Assembly (NCBI GenBank): GCA_004347695.1
Contig: SLTK01000011.1
Location: 1-64,000 of the forward strand
Direction: 5' to 3'
Origin: Chloroflexota bacterium
Lineage (GTDB): Bacteria; Chloroflexota; Anaerolineae; Anaerolineales; Anaerolineaceae
Length of the DNA: 64,000 nucleotides
Below, one piece after another: positions 34,127 through 42,378 of the stretch. A program made the position numbers and the translations under genes. The notes beneath the pieces were generated by a model. The model did no database searches and had not been told where the DNA came from. It saw nothing but the letters and a program-made list of their open reading frames with translations. Position 1 is the stretch's first letter. The number at the start of each line of letters is the position of its first letter.

Positions 34127-35596
34127 TTAAGCAGCGGGGGTTGAAGTGCTGCCGTTGACAACCCAGTGCTGAAAGCCAGCGGTCATGATGCCCAGCGCCA
34201 GCCAGAAGTAGGGCAGGGCAAAGGTATCCACGCTGAAACCTTCAATCAGCAAGGCCACCAGCACAAATTGACCAAAAGAACCCAGGGCGCGGTGAAGCTG
34301 GTCAGGGGATGTGCCGAGACCGCGGGCACAGTTCCATAACACCAATAGCCAGGTGATGGAAATAGCTAGGCCCGCCAAACCGGTTTCTGCGGCCAGGCGC
34401 GTCCAGAGTGCTTTAGTGTTGGGCAAACCCGGGCTTTCATACAACAACTGACCGACCTCGGTCAAAGCGTAACCGAAGGCGCCCATCTTTTCAGGGAAAA
34501 AGTAGCCTGCATTGCCGATGCCGACTCCCAGCACGGGGTGATCGTTGAAAATTTCGTATCCGGTTTGCCAGAAGACCAGTCTTTCGGCGAAGACCAGCCG
34601 ATTGGCGAACATCATCACGCCTTCTTCTTTCAAGGTCTTGACGTCGAACAGCTGCGCCATGCGCGGATCGAGTTTGGAGAGACCATAACCTGCGCTGAGG
34701 AACATCCCCAGATAAACCCCGATCAGCCCCATAAAAAGGAGGATGGGCAAGGCTGTTTTGCCGACAATCTGCCAGAATGGACGCGACCAACGGCGGGTGA
34801 TGCTTCCGCGCAGCCAGCCGACCAGTCGCAGGTTTAGGTCCAGGATGATGTAGGCTATAACCAGCAGGAAAGCCAGCCAGCCGACCCTGGAGTAGGAGGC
34901 AAACAATGTGGCTGCACCGCCTGCCAGCAACAGGTTTTCGAAGCTTACATGCAGGATGCGGAAGGAATGGGCGGAGGTTTTGCGTAGCGTGGCTGCCAGC
35001 CACCACGGCAGATAAATCGTGTTCAACATGTGCGCCAGCCAGGAGGGTTCAAAGGCCAGCCCGGTCACCCGCCGATAATATAACAGCCCGCTGGCGGAGA
35101 GCAGGCTCTGCATTTTCTCCAACCAGCCGGGGTATCCACCGGCGATAAAGGTGAAGTATGCCTGTACCGCTGACCACAGGATGATCACCAGCCCGCCGTA
35201 GTTCAGCCAGCGCAGCAAGTGATTGAAATCAGCTTTGTTGACTGGCCATGAACTGGCAATCAAATAGGCGCTCAGCCCAATGCCCAGCGTAACCAGGTTT
35301 TCGACTGCTGTTCTCCAGCGGGTAAATTCGCGAAAAGCCGGGATTTCGATAAAAAATGCTGCCAGGGTTGCAATTAACGCAACTGCGGCGAAAATCAAGA
35401 TCGGAATAGTCGCCAGCGGAAGCCGACCGCCCCGGATAAGATAGGGGACAAACCAGATAACCAGCAGAATGAACAGGAAAACGATGGAGAGTGCAGCGAC
35501 GGATTGAACGCCCAGCCCCCGCGAGATCAACGGAAAACTGCTGATTGGCAGAAGCAGCATCAGCGCAGCCCATGTCCAACGAACCAGGCGTTGCAT
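34127..35596 (-). CDS. O-antigen ligase/polymerase (Wzy_C) family protein
   Basis: A 489-residue protein with about 11-12 transmembrane helices and a large external loop. The Wzy_C-type block RLVFWQTGYEIFNDHPVLGVGIGNAGYFFPE lies near residues 340-370, with TGLAFEPSWLAHMLN upstream. Members either polymerise repeat units or ligate glycans to a carrier; with the flippase and Wzz-like gene here, Wzy-type polymerisation is the simpler reading. It is downstream of the Wzz-like gene by 5 bp on the minus strand, and faces the GT-C gene. Confidence 0.83.
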   Translation of the reverse strand: MQRLVRWTWAALMLLLPISSFPLISRGLGVQSVAALSIVFLFILLVIWFVPYLIRGGRLPLATIPILIFAAVALIATLAAFFIEIPAFREFTRWRTAVENLVTLGIGLSAYLIASSWPVNKADFNHLLRWLNYGGLVIILWSAVQAYFTFIAGGYPGWLEKMQSLLSASGLLYYRRVTGLAFEPSWLAHMLNTIYLPWWLAATLRKTSAHSFRILHVSFENLLLAGGAATLFASYSRVGWLAFLLVIAYIILDLNLRLVGWLRGSITRRWSRPFWQIVGKTALPILLFMGLIGVYLGMFLSAGYGLSKLDPRMAQLFDVKTLKEEGVMMFANRLVFAERLVFWQTGYEIFNDHPVLGVGIGNAGYFFPEKMGAFGYALTEVGQLLYESPGLPNTKALWTRLAAETGLAGLAISITWLLVLWNCARGLGTSPDQLHRALGSFGQFVLVALLIEGFSVDTFALPYFWLALGIMTAGFQHWVVNGSTSTPAA

Positions 35597-35601
35597 AGCG
35601 C

Positions 35602-36387
35602 TTAATTCCTCTTAAGCCATCTTAGCGGAAAGCCAGAGCTGACCATTGCGATGCCAACAATCAGCCCGATAAGCAGTCCGGCCAGCGCCAGATTATTACG
35701 TCCGTAGAGTACCGGCTGCTGCGGTGGGGTAGCACGCTGGTTGACCTGGTAGGTCACGCCTGGAAAAAGACCACGAGCCGCTTGTTTTTCCACCAGTAAT
35801 TTCTCTTCGGTGGTCGAAAGACCGGCTTGCAGCTCACTGACCGAATTGTATGGGCAGACGGGGACGATGGCATTGACCGCCACTTGTTCCAGGCAGGACT
35901 CGAGTGAATCGAGGTAGGACGCTATGGCGTCCGCAGCCAGGGCGTGCTGGTAAGCGCTGTCCAGGGCGAGGCTGCCCAGGTCCAGCCAACGATTGGCGAT
36001 AAAAGCAGCCTGATCCGGGTCGCTGAAACGAACGCGTAAAATCCATTCATAGGAGCGGCGTTCGATTGTGGCTGCTTTGAAGAGCGAATCAAAATCGATC
36101 GGAATATTTTCTGCACGGGCAGCATCCACCACCTGCTGCATCACCTCTGTGGAATAGATGACGCCTGCGGCGGCGCCCAACGCCAGGTCTTTATCGTATT
36201 GTTCCATATACCCCGTACGCGTGAAATCAATCCCGATGGCGATGTGCACCTGCGCTTCGTACACCGGCGTTTTCAACGCATATGCGCCTAATCCGGCCAG
36301 CCCGCCAAGGATGGCGGCAGCAGCGACAACCCACCAGTAGGTCAGTATAGTCAAAACTTTTTCACGTGGGGAGAAGGAGGCAAGCAT
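35602..36387 (-). CDS. Wzz-like chain-length regulator (polysaccharide co-polymerase)
   Basis: A 261-residue protein with the Wzz topology: an N-terminal helix (about residues 17-37), a long extracytoplasmic alpha/beta region with coiled-coil helices, and a C-terminal helix (about 232-250). The second helix is preceded by an NQRATPPQQPVLYGR motif resembling the conserved P-x-x-P segment of Wzz proteins. There is no attached kinase domain. It probably sets polymer length with the ligase/polymerase gene downstream. The -10 box at 36402-36407 leaves only a short leader and no clear ribosome site. Confidence 0.78.
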   Translation of the reverse strand: MLASFSPREKVLTILTYWWVVAAAAILGGLAGLGAYALKTPVYEAQVHIAIGIDFTRTGYMEQYDKDLALGAAAGVIYSTEVMQQVVDAARAENIPIDFDSLFKAATIERRSYEWILRVRFSDPDQAAFIANRWLDLGSLALDSAYQHALAADAIASYLDSLESCLEQVAVNAIVPVCPYNSVSELQAGLSTTEEKLLVEKQAARGLFPGVTYQVNQRATPPQQPVLYGRNNLALAGLLIGLIVGIAMVSSGFPLRWLKRN

Positions 36388-36401
36388 GGGAGGTTGGTGA
36401 A

Positions 36402-36427
36402 ATTATACCCTGTCTCACACCGTGAGA
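36402..36427 (-). promoter_or_regulatory. -10 box and adjacent inverted repeat upstream of the Wzz-like gene
   Basis: On the minus strand TATAAT is at 36402-36407, 14 bases before the ATG. Directly upstream, TCTCAC-N3-GTGAGA (36413-36427) occupies the spacer region of the promoter and could be an operator or activator site. Confidence 0.45.
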
Positions 36428-36768
36428 TGGGACCGGGGGAGTGAGAATTGTTTTTGCAGGTTGAATCGAGAGCGGGGAAATAACTCTAACCGAGGATGAA
36501 CATTGGCAGCCCGAAACCCGATGTTTTGAATCACTACGTCGGATCTCGGGGCTACCTGGGTGACTTTTTATCTAACACTTACCTCATGCCCCTCGATTCG
36601 ACCTACGCATGCTGTTTTTCGATTGACACGGACGGGGTACCATTAAAATCTTGACCCTATTTAATAATCTCTGCGCCCCCAAGCATGTTCGGCGTGGTTA
36701 ATCCGAATTTGTTTTTCATTCACACGATCCTTAAATGCGGCAGGTGGAAAGCTGAAACACCTCCGCAG
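36428..36768. other. Non-coding interval between the polysaccharide locus and metG
   Basis: About 340 bases without a supported gene. A TTGACA at 36623-36628 with an AT-rich segment 15 bases later looks promoter-like, but no gene follows in that direction. Otherwise nothing recognisable. Confidence 0.4.
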
Positions 36769-36800
36769 CAAAAAGCGGGCATTTCTACCCGCCTTTTGAT
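36769..36800 (-). terminator. Intrinsic terminator of metG
   Basis: On the minus strand a GGCGGG/CCCGCT-type stem with a 7-base loop is followed by a run of five T, immediately after the metG stop. Confidence 0.75.
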
Positions 36801-36803
36801 AAT

Positions 36804-38597
36804 TTATTGTTTGGATTTTCCCAGCCGCGATCGTTCTTCTTCAATAATGACCGGGTCGAGCTTGCGAAACAGGGGTTCCGGTTTTTCGAGCTGCGTCCCG
36901 GGTTTGAGCTGGCTTGGCGCCCAATGCCCGGCGGCTTTATCCGGGTTATAACGCAGCACAAAGTGCGTTCCGAGTTCATCCTGTTCCTGGCTAATGAATT
37001 GATCGCCGAACAGGTTGTTGGTGTAGCCCATAAAGAAGTGCAAGCGCTGCGAGGTGAAAGGCAGGAAGGGCGACAGCAGCACTTTGATGGAGTCAATGGC
37101 GCGCAACGCCGTATAAATCGACCGAGCCGCTGCTTCCCGGTTGGTTTTGATGGCAGTCCAGGGAGCAGTTGTATCCAGATATTTGTTCACTTCGCCGGCC
37201 AGACGCATCCCTTCGGCCAGCGCCGCCCGCAGGTGAACAGCTTCCATTTCATTCGCGACGGTCTCGAATCCTTGCTCTACCGCGGCAATCAGGTCTTTGT
37301 CTAAAGCGGTTAGTTCGCCGGGATCAGGCACCACGCCATCCCAGTGTCTGGCGGCAAAGGACAGTACACGGTTCGCCAGATTACCCCAGGTGGCGACCAG
37401 TTCGTCGTTGTTGCGCTTGTAAAAATCCTCCCAGTCCCAATCCGTGTCGCGCGTTTCCGGCATGTTTACCGTCAGGTAGTAGCGCAGCGGGTCGGGGTCG
37501 TAGCGGGAGAGGAAATCTCGCGCCCAGACTGCCCAGTGGCGGCTGCCCGAAATTTTTTGGCTTTCCAGGTTCATAAATTCATTGGCAGGCACATCATAGG
37601 GCAGCACCAGCGGGGCTTTAACCGAACTGCCCATCAGTTCGTCGAAGCGGGAACCCATGCCAATCAACTGACCGGGCCAGATGATGGCATGGAAGGGTAT
37701 GTTGTCTTTCCCGATGAAATAGGTGATTTTGGATGACTGATCATGCCACCATTTGTGCCAGGCTTCCGGTTGGTCAGTGATGCTGGCCCATTCGATGGTA
37801 GCCGAAAGGTAGCCGATCACCGCCTCGAACCAGACATACAGACATTTGCCCTTTTCAGCCTCAAGCGGTACCGGGATGCCCCAATCGAGGTCGCGGGTGA
37901 TGGGGCGGCCGCGCAGACCTTCGGTTTCGATTTGACCGAGGGACTGGCGCAAAACATTCTGCCGCCAATAATCGGTTTTGCCTTTCAGGAAAGCAGAAAT
38001 CTGCGGTTGCAGCTTGCCAAGGTCCAGGTAGTAATGTTCGGTTTCCCGCAGTTCCGGGGTGGAACCGTCGATACGCGAGCGCGGCTCGATTAATTTAGCC
38101 GGTTCGAGCAGGTTTCCACAGTTGTCGCACTGGTCGCTGCGCGCATTGGTGAAGCCGCAGATGTAGCAGGTTCCTTCCACGTAGCGATCCGGTAAAAAAC
38201 GGCTTTGGGCTGTGGAATACCATTGCAACTGGCTTTCCTTATAAAGGAAGCCGTTTTCCAGCAATGCCAGAAAGATTTTCTGTGACACATTGAAGTGATT
38301 GGCAGTATGGGTGCTGGTGAACAGGTCGTAGGAGATGCCAAGCGACATGAACAGGTCCAGGAAAGTGCGGTGAAAGCGCTGATATACCTCCATGGGGGTT
38401 GAGTTGGAGGCATCTGCGCTGATGGTGATGGGGGTGCCGTGTGAATCGGAACCGGAGACCATGACCACATCGCGCCCGCGCAGCCGTTGGTACCGGGCAA
38501 AAATATCGCCGGGTAAGTGCGAGCCAGTCACGTTGCCGACGTGGATTTCAGAATTCGCGTAAGGCCAGGCGATAGCTACCAGAATGGGTTCGGTCAT
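36804..38597 (-). CDS. metG: Methionyl-tRNA synthetase
   Basis: A 597-residue class I aminoacyl-tRNA synthetase. The HIGH-like signature is HVGN (residues 19-22), the zinc finger is CYICGF...CDNCGN, and the KMSKS position reads KISGS (K348-S352) followed by RHWAVW, a variant that drops the second lysine. The C-terminal anticodon domain is present; no C-terminal EMAP/Arc1p-type dimerisation domain is seen. ATG at 38597 follows GAGGTG at good distance; a few earlier in-frame codons are not supported. An extended -10 (TGATAAAAT, minus strand 38630-38638) stands upstream. Confidence 0.94.
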   Translation of the reverse strand: MTEPILVAIAWPYANSEIHVGNVTGSHLPGDIFARYQRLRGRDVVMVSGSDSHGTPITISADASNSTPMEVYQRFHRTFLDLFMSLGISYDLFTSTHTANHFNVSQKIFLALLENGFLYKESQLQWYSTAQSRFLPDRYVEGTCYICGFTNARSDQCDNCGNLLEPAKLIEPRSRIDGSTPELRETEHYYLDLGKLQPQISAFLKGKTDYWRQNVLRQSLGQIETEGLRGRPITRDLDWGIPVPLEAEKGKCLYVWFEAVIGYLSATIEWASITDQPEAWHKWWHDQSSKITYFIGKDNIPFHAIIWPGQLIGMGSRFDELMGSSVKAPLVLPYDVPANEFMNLESQKISGSRHWAVWARDFLSRYDPDPLRYYLTVNMPETRDTDWDWEDFYKRNNDELVATWGNLANRVLSFAARHWDGVVPDPGELTALDKDLIAAVEQGFETVANEMEAVHLRAALAEGMRLAGEVNKYLDTTAPWTAIKTNREAAARSIYTALRAIDSIKVLLSPFLPFTSQRLHFFMGYTNNLFGDQFISQEQDELGTHFVLRYNPDKAAGHWAPSQLKPGTQLEKPEPLFRKLDPVIIEEERSRLGKSKQ

Positions 38598-38774
38598 GCA
38601 GCACCTCAATTAGGCTAAATTATGGTTGGATTTTATCATGATTTATATGGTTTATAGCTCTGATTACGCCTGACTGTGCTGTATATACAATTGTATTCGT
38701 TTGCGAGATAAGTATGTAAAAAGGAAATAGATAACCGTGGTCGTTGTGATTAACCATTACTGGCCATTTCAGTC

Positions 38775-38823
38775 TTGACAGAAATCGGTAAAATGGGTAA
38801 ACTAAATCTGGCCTTATAAGGCC
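38775..38823 (+). promoter_or_regulatory. Promoter and GGCC palindrome of the GbsR/MarR regulator gene
   Basis: TTGACA (38775-38780), 17 bases, TAAACT (38798-38803). The predicted start region is covered by a perfect 14-base palindrome GGCCTTATAAGGCC (38810-38823). That position suits autorepression by the regulator encoded next. Confidence 0.6.
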
Positions 38824-38857
38824 GGCGTATTGGATTATTTCAGGAGTACAGTTTCGA

Positions 38858-39370
38858 ATGGATTCTGACGAAGCGGAAAGCGGAGCTGATAGTAACCCTC
38901 CCATAGAGGGTGACTCAGCCTCACTATCCCAGTTCATTGAAAATATGGGTTTGCACTTCGAGGAATACGGAGTGCCGCGGATCGGGGGCCGGATTCTTGG
39001 CCTGATGCTGGTTTCTTCTCGTCCGGTCACACCCGAGGAGATGTCCGAAGTCCTGCAAGTCAGCCGCAGCAGCGTTTCGACCAATTTGCGCACGCTGCTC
39101 ATGACGGGCCTGGCGGACCGTGTATCTCTCCCCGGAGAACGCAGCGATCACTACGTTTTCTCAGATGACGCCTGGGAAAAGTCGCTTGAAATGCGGCTGG
39201 AAGGCATTCTCTCGCTACAGGAAATGGCAGAGGATGGCTTGCAGGGCATGGAGGACGATCACCCGGCGCGGAAGCGCATGCTGGAGATTTTGGCCTGGAG
39301 TGACATGGTCAGAACCAGCTATGAGCAGTTGATCACGGAGTGGCAAGCCCAGAGGGAGACCCTGGCCTAA
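38858..39370 (+). CDS. GbsR/MarR family transcriptional regulator
   Basis: A 170-residue winged-helix protein of the GbsR group. An acidic N-terminal tail is followed by SQFIENMGLHFEEYGVPRIGGRILGLMLVSSRPVTPEEMSEVLQVSRSSVSTNLRTLLMTGL as the DNA-binding domain (about residues 24-90), and a helical dimerisation tail completes the protein. GbsR proteins commonly control osmolyte uptake or drug-efflux ABC systems. Here it sits 112 bp before an ABC ATPase gene without a permease, and its own promoter carries a palindrome. The effector is unknown. Confidence 0.88.
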   Translation: MDSDEAESGADSNPPIEGDSASLSQFIENMGLHFEEYGVPRIGGRILGLMLVSSRPVTPEEMSEVLQVSRSSVSTNLRTLLMTGLADRVSLPGERSDHYVFSDDAWEKSLEMRLEGILSLQEMAEDGLQGMEDDHPARKRMLEILAWSDMVRTSYEQLITEWQAQRETLA

Positions 39371-39482
39371 CCGCGGCGATGTAGCGCCGCATACCGATCC
39401 TCTCGGTGGGTTATCGCTGGCTGGTCTTCACAGAATCCAGCCAGTTTGTTTTTAACTTGCCAGATTGAGAGAGGAGGCAGCG

Positions 39483-40382
39483 ATGCGCTACATGGTAATT
39501 CGCACCGAAAAACTGACCAAGAATTTTGGACGTAAGCCAGCGCTGCAAAATCTTACGCTGGAAGTTGAACCGGGGGAGGTATTTGGCGTCCTGGGGCCTA
39601 AAGGCGCCGGTAAATCGACGCTGTTAAATATTTTGATGAATTTCATCCGGCCAACGAGCGGAGTTGCTCTGGTAATGGGGCTGGATTGCCAGAAACAAAG
39701 TCTGCAAATCAGACGGCAGGTCGGCTACTTACCCGAAATTATGAGCCTGCCAGCCTCTTTAACAGGGGAACAGATACTGGATCGGTTCGCCAGCCTGACC
39801 GGGTTGATCGATGAGGATTTTGTGGCTGATCTGGCCAACCGCTTTCGGGTCGATCTCACTCGGCGGGCGATGGATTTCACTGCTGTTGAAAAACGCGCCC
39901 TGGGCATTATCCAGGCATTTATGCAGCGACCGGAGTTGGTCCTGCTGGATGCGCCGGCAGTTGGATTGGACCTGGAACGGCAGACCCAGTTGTATCGGCT
40001 GATTGCCGAAACGCGGGCATCTGGTGCGACCGTTTTAATTGGATCGCAGAGCTTAACGGAGATGGAAAGAATAAGCGACCGGGTGGCGGTGCTCTATCAG
40101 GGCAATCTGGTGGCAGTTGAGCGCGGCGTCACATTGCGCGCCCGCGCCCTGCGTAAAATCGAAATGCGGTTCGCTGAACCGATTCATTCTGACGCATTTG
40201 CCAGTTTACCAAATGTCAACGACCTGGTGTTGGAAGACAACAAACTTCGCTGCACGCTGCAGGGCGAGCCGGATGCGCTTTTCAAAATTGCCAGCCAGTT
40301 TCGCCTGTTAGACGTGATCAGCCAACAGCCAAGCCTGGATGAAGTGTTTACCAGATATTACGGGGTTGGCGCGAATAATTAA
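39483..40382 (+). CDS. ABC-type ATP-binding protein with degenerate catalytic motifs
   Basis: A 299-residue ABC ATPase of the ABC-2 exporter type. Walker A is intact (GPKGAGKST, 38-46) and a Q-loop glutamine is present (Q79). The signature LSGGQ is replaced by FTAVE (132-136), Walker B reads LLDAP with A157 where the catalytic glutamate should be, and the switch histidine is Q189 (GSQSLTE). It should bind ATP but hydrolyse poorly, if at all, in a homodimer. No permease gene is adjacent. It may pair with a distant catalytic ATPase, act as a regulator, or be decaying. ATG at 39483 is preceded by GAGGAGG. Confidence 0.85.
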   Translation: MRYMVIRTEKLTKNFGRKPALQNLTLEVEPGEVFGVLGPKGAGKSTLLNILMNFIRPTSGVALVMGLDCQKQSLQIRRQVGYLPEIMSLPASLTGEQILDRFASLTGLIDEDFVADLANRFRVDLTRRAMDFTAVEKRALGIIQAFMQRPELVLLDAPAVGLDLERQTQLYRLIAETRASGATVLIGSQSLTEMERISDRVAVLYQGNLVAVERGVTLRARALRKIEMRFAEPIHSDAFASLPNVNDLVLEDNKLRCTLQGEPDALFKIASQFRLLDVISQQPSLDEVFTRYYGVGANN

Positions 40383-40707
40383 ATAGGGTTGTATAGGTAA
40401 TAAGGATCGCCTGTTGACGGCCGCTGTATTGCTGCTGCACTCACAGAGAACATTTCGGGTAGGGTATTGTGTGAGTGAACGGCGTAAAGCATCTCTCGAT
40501 TGGTTCCTTGATCCTTCGCTTATGCTCACTCACAGAGTGCCCTGCGGGCAGGGTGACAAAATTTGTCATTTTGCTGAAGGCCCTTCGTCGGGTTTCGCTT
40601 ACAGAAATATGATTTAATTGAGAATAAAAATTTGCTCAACCCTACTTACAGGCTAACCAAAGACCAACCCGTATGGTTTGGTTCGTTTATTAAACCCGCT
40701 TGTGCTG
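40383..40707. other. Repeat-rich non-coding interval downstream of the ABC ATPase gene
   Basis: No gene is supported. The stretch contains two direct CACTCACAGAG copies (near 40438 and 40528), the 21-base repeat at 40524-40544, a GACAAA/TTTGTC dyad near 40553-40565, and AACCAAA-N15-TTTGGTT at 40655-40683 just before the NfeD-gene -10 box. Confidence 0.45.
40524..40544. repeat. 21-bp repeat, inverted copy of 5606-5626
   Basis: Exact reverse complement of 5606-5626 over 21 bases, in non-coding sequence 35 kb away. The flanks are related only in short pieces, so this is a remnant of an intergenic repeat family rather than a full element. Confidence 0.5.
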
Positions 40708-40713
40708 TATAAT
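40708..40713 (+). promoter_or_regulatory. -10 box of the NfeD-slipin operon
   Basis: TATAAT lies 37 bases before the NfeD-family ATG. No convincing -35 is seen; the AACCAAA/TTTGGTT dyad sits where an activator or repressor could bind. Confidence 0.4.
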
Positions 40714-40750
40714 CTTTTTAACAGCCAAACCAAAGAGGGAGGCATTGACA

Positions 40751-41356
40751 ATGAACCTACTCATGGACCCCAATGTGGCCTATGTCCTGCTCGTCCTGGG
40801 TATAGTTTTGGGCGTCCTGGCATTATTCGCTCCCGGGACAGGATTTCTGGAAATCGGGGCGCTTTTTGCCCTGGTATTAGCTGGCATCAGTGCGGTTAAT
40901 ATGGACATTAACCCCTGGGCGCTAATCGTCCTCGCCCTGGGGATTGTCCCCTTCATATTGGCGCTGAGAAAATGGCGCAGCTGGGCTTTCCTGGGAATCG
41001 CCATCGTTGCATTGGTGGTTGGGTCGGTTTTCCTGTTTCGTAATGCAACAGGTGGACCGGCAGTAAATATCTGGCTGGCGATTTTCGTTTCACTGCTTGC
41101 CGCTGGCACGCTATGGATTATTGGCCGCAAGGGGTTGGAAGCCATCGCCCGTCACCCCGATTTCGACCTTGGACAGTTGAAAGGGGCTATTGGGGAGGCG
41201 CAGACCAATATTTTCAGGGAAGGCAGCGTGCATATTGGCGGCGAAGACTGGTCGGCCTGGAGTCAAGAGCTTATTCCAGCTGGTAGTAAGGTGCGTGTAT
41301 TAAAACGTCAGGGATTGGTCCTCGAAGTTGAAAGAGCCGAAGAGGAAAAGCAATAA
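40751..41356 (+). CDS. NfeD-family membrane protein
   Basis: A 201-residue protein of the short NfeD type: about four transmembrane helices (residues 10-115), then a soluble C-terminal OB-fold-like domain with GAIGEAQTNIFREGSVHIGGEDWSAWS and GSKVRVLKRQGLVLEVE, the NfeD C-terminal pattern. It has no N-terminal serine protease domain. NfeD proteins are encoded with SPFH proteins and are thought to act on membrane microdomains. Here the slipin gene follows after 47 bp. ATG at 40751 is preceded by GGGAGG; a longer upstream frame crosses the -10 box. Confidence 0.87.
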   Translation: MNLLMDPNVAYVLLVLGIVLGVLALFAPGTGFLEIGALFALVLAGISAVNMDINPWALIVLALGIVPFILALRKWRSWAFLGIAIVALVVGSVFLFRNATGGPAVNIWLAIFVSLLAAGTLWIIGRKGLEAIARHPDFDLGQLKGAIGEAQTNIFREGSVHIGGEDWSAWSQELIPAGSKVRVLKRQGLVLEVERAEEEKQ

Positions 41357-41403
41357 CCGGCGCATCAACGCCGGATAAAATGTAATCCACAGGAGGTCTG
41401 GCA

Positions 41404-42297
41404 ATGGATTTTCAAGTTGTATATTGTTTGATCGGTGTAATTGTTTTGATCGTCCTGGTCTTTCTGGCCTCGGCGCTCAAAATCGTTGCAGAATACCAAC
41501 GGTTGGTGGTCTTCCGCCTGGGGCGCTGCATTGGCGAGAAAGGTCCCGGGTTGGTCATCCTCATCCCGTTCATTGACCGGGCAGTTCGGGTGGATTTGCG
41601 CGAACAGGTGCGCGAGATTCCAGTGCAGACGTCCATCACAGCCGATAACGCCCCAATCTCCATCGATTTCCTGTGGTACTACAAGGTTTTCGATCCGGTA
41701 CAAAGCGTCCTGGCAGTTGGCAGCTTTGAACTGGCGGCTCAGGGTATTGCCACCACCACCCTGCGTTCGGTGATCGGCGGAATCATGCTGGATGGAGTCC
41801 TTTCGGAACGCGAGAAAATCAACCAGGCGCTGCGGGCCAGGCTGGACGAGGTGACCGAACGCTGGGGCGTCAAAGTCACCAATGTTGAAATCCGCGAGAT
41901 CATCCCGCCGCGCGAGGTACAGGAATCGATGAACCGCCAACTGACGGCGGAACGCACGCGCCGCGCTGTGGTGACTGAATCCACCGGTACCCGTGAAGCA
42001 GCGATCAACGTGGCCGAAGGTGATCGGCAGGCAGCCATCCTGAAAGCCGAAGGTATGAAGCAAGCTACTATTCTGGCAGCGCAAGGTGAACGGGAGGCAC
42101 AACTCCTACGCGCCGAAGGCTATGCATTGGCGCTGGAGAAGATCTTTGGCGTCGCCCAAACGGTCGATTCCAAAACCATGACCCTGCAATACTTTGAAAC
42201 CCTCAAGAATATGGCTCAGGGCGCTTCCACCAAGTACATCTTCCCGATGGAGTTTACCAGCATGCTGAATGACTTCGTCAAATCGCGCGAAAAGTAG
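41404..42297 (+). CDS. Slipin/SPFH (band 7) family protein
   Basis: A 297-residue SPFH protein: one N-terminal transmembrane helix (about residues 5-24), then the band-7 domain beginning KIVAEYQRLVVFRLGR with DLREQVREIPVQTSITADNAPISIDFLWYYKV, and a long helical coiled-coil tail rich in repeated E-A-x-A-E segments. Slipins oligomerise into rings or cages in functional membrane microdomains. The NfeD protein just upstream is the usual partner. A GC-rich hairpin follows the stop. Confidence 0.92.
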   Translation: MDFQVVYCLIGVIVLIVLVFLASALKIVAEYQRLVVFRLGRCIGEKGPGLVILIPFIDRAVRVDLREQVREIPVQTSITADNAPISIDFLWYYKVFDPVQSVLAVGSFELAAQGIATTTLRSVIGGIMLDGVLSEREKINQALRARLDEVTERWGVKVTNVEIREIIPPREVQESMNRQLTAERTRRAVVTESTGTREAAINVAEGDRQAAILKAEGMKQATILAAQGEREAQLLRAEGYALALEKIFGVAQTVDSKTMTLQYFETLKNMAQGASTKYIFPMEFTSMLNDFVKSREK

Positions 42298-42316
42298 CCA
42301 GTAATTTCATAAGAAA

Positions 42317-42351
42317 ATCTCGCCGCCGGGTTGATCTCCTGGCGGCGAGAT
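42317..42351 (+). terminator. Hairpin after the slipin gene
   Basis: ATCTCGCCGCC (42317-42327) pairs perfectly with GGCGGCGAGAT (42341-42351) across a 13-base loop. The next bases are not a T-run, so termination is likely partial. It partly precedes the ribosome site of the GNAT gene. Confidence 0.55.
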
Positions 42352-42378
42352 CTATCGCAGCCGGGTCGGGGGTATGCA

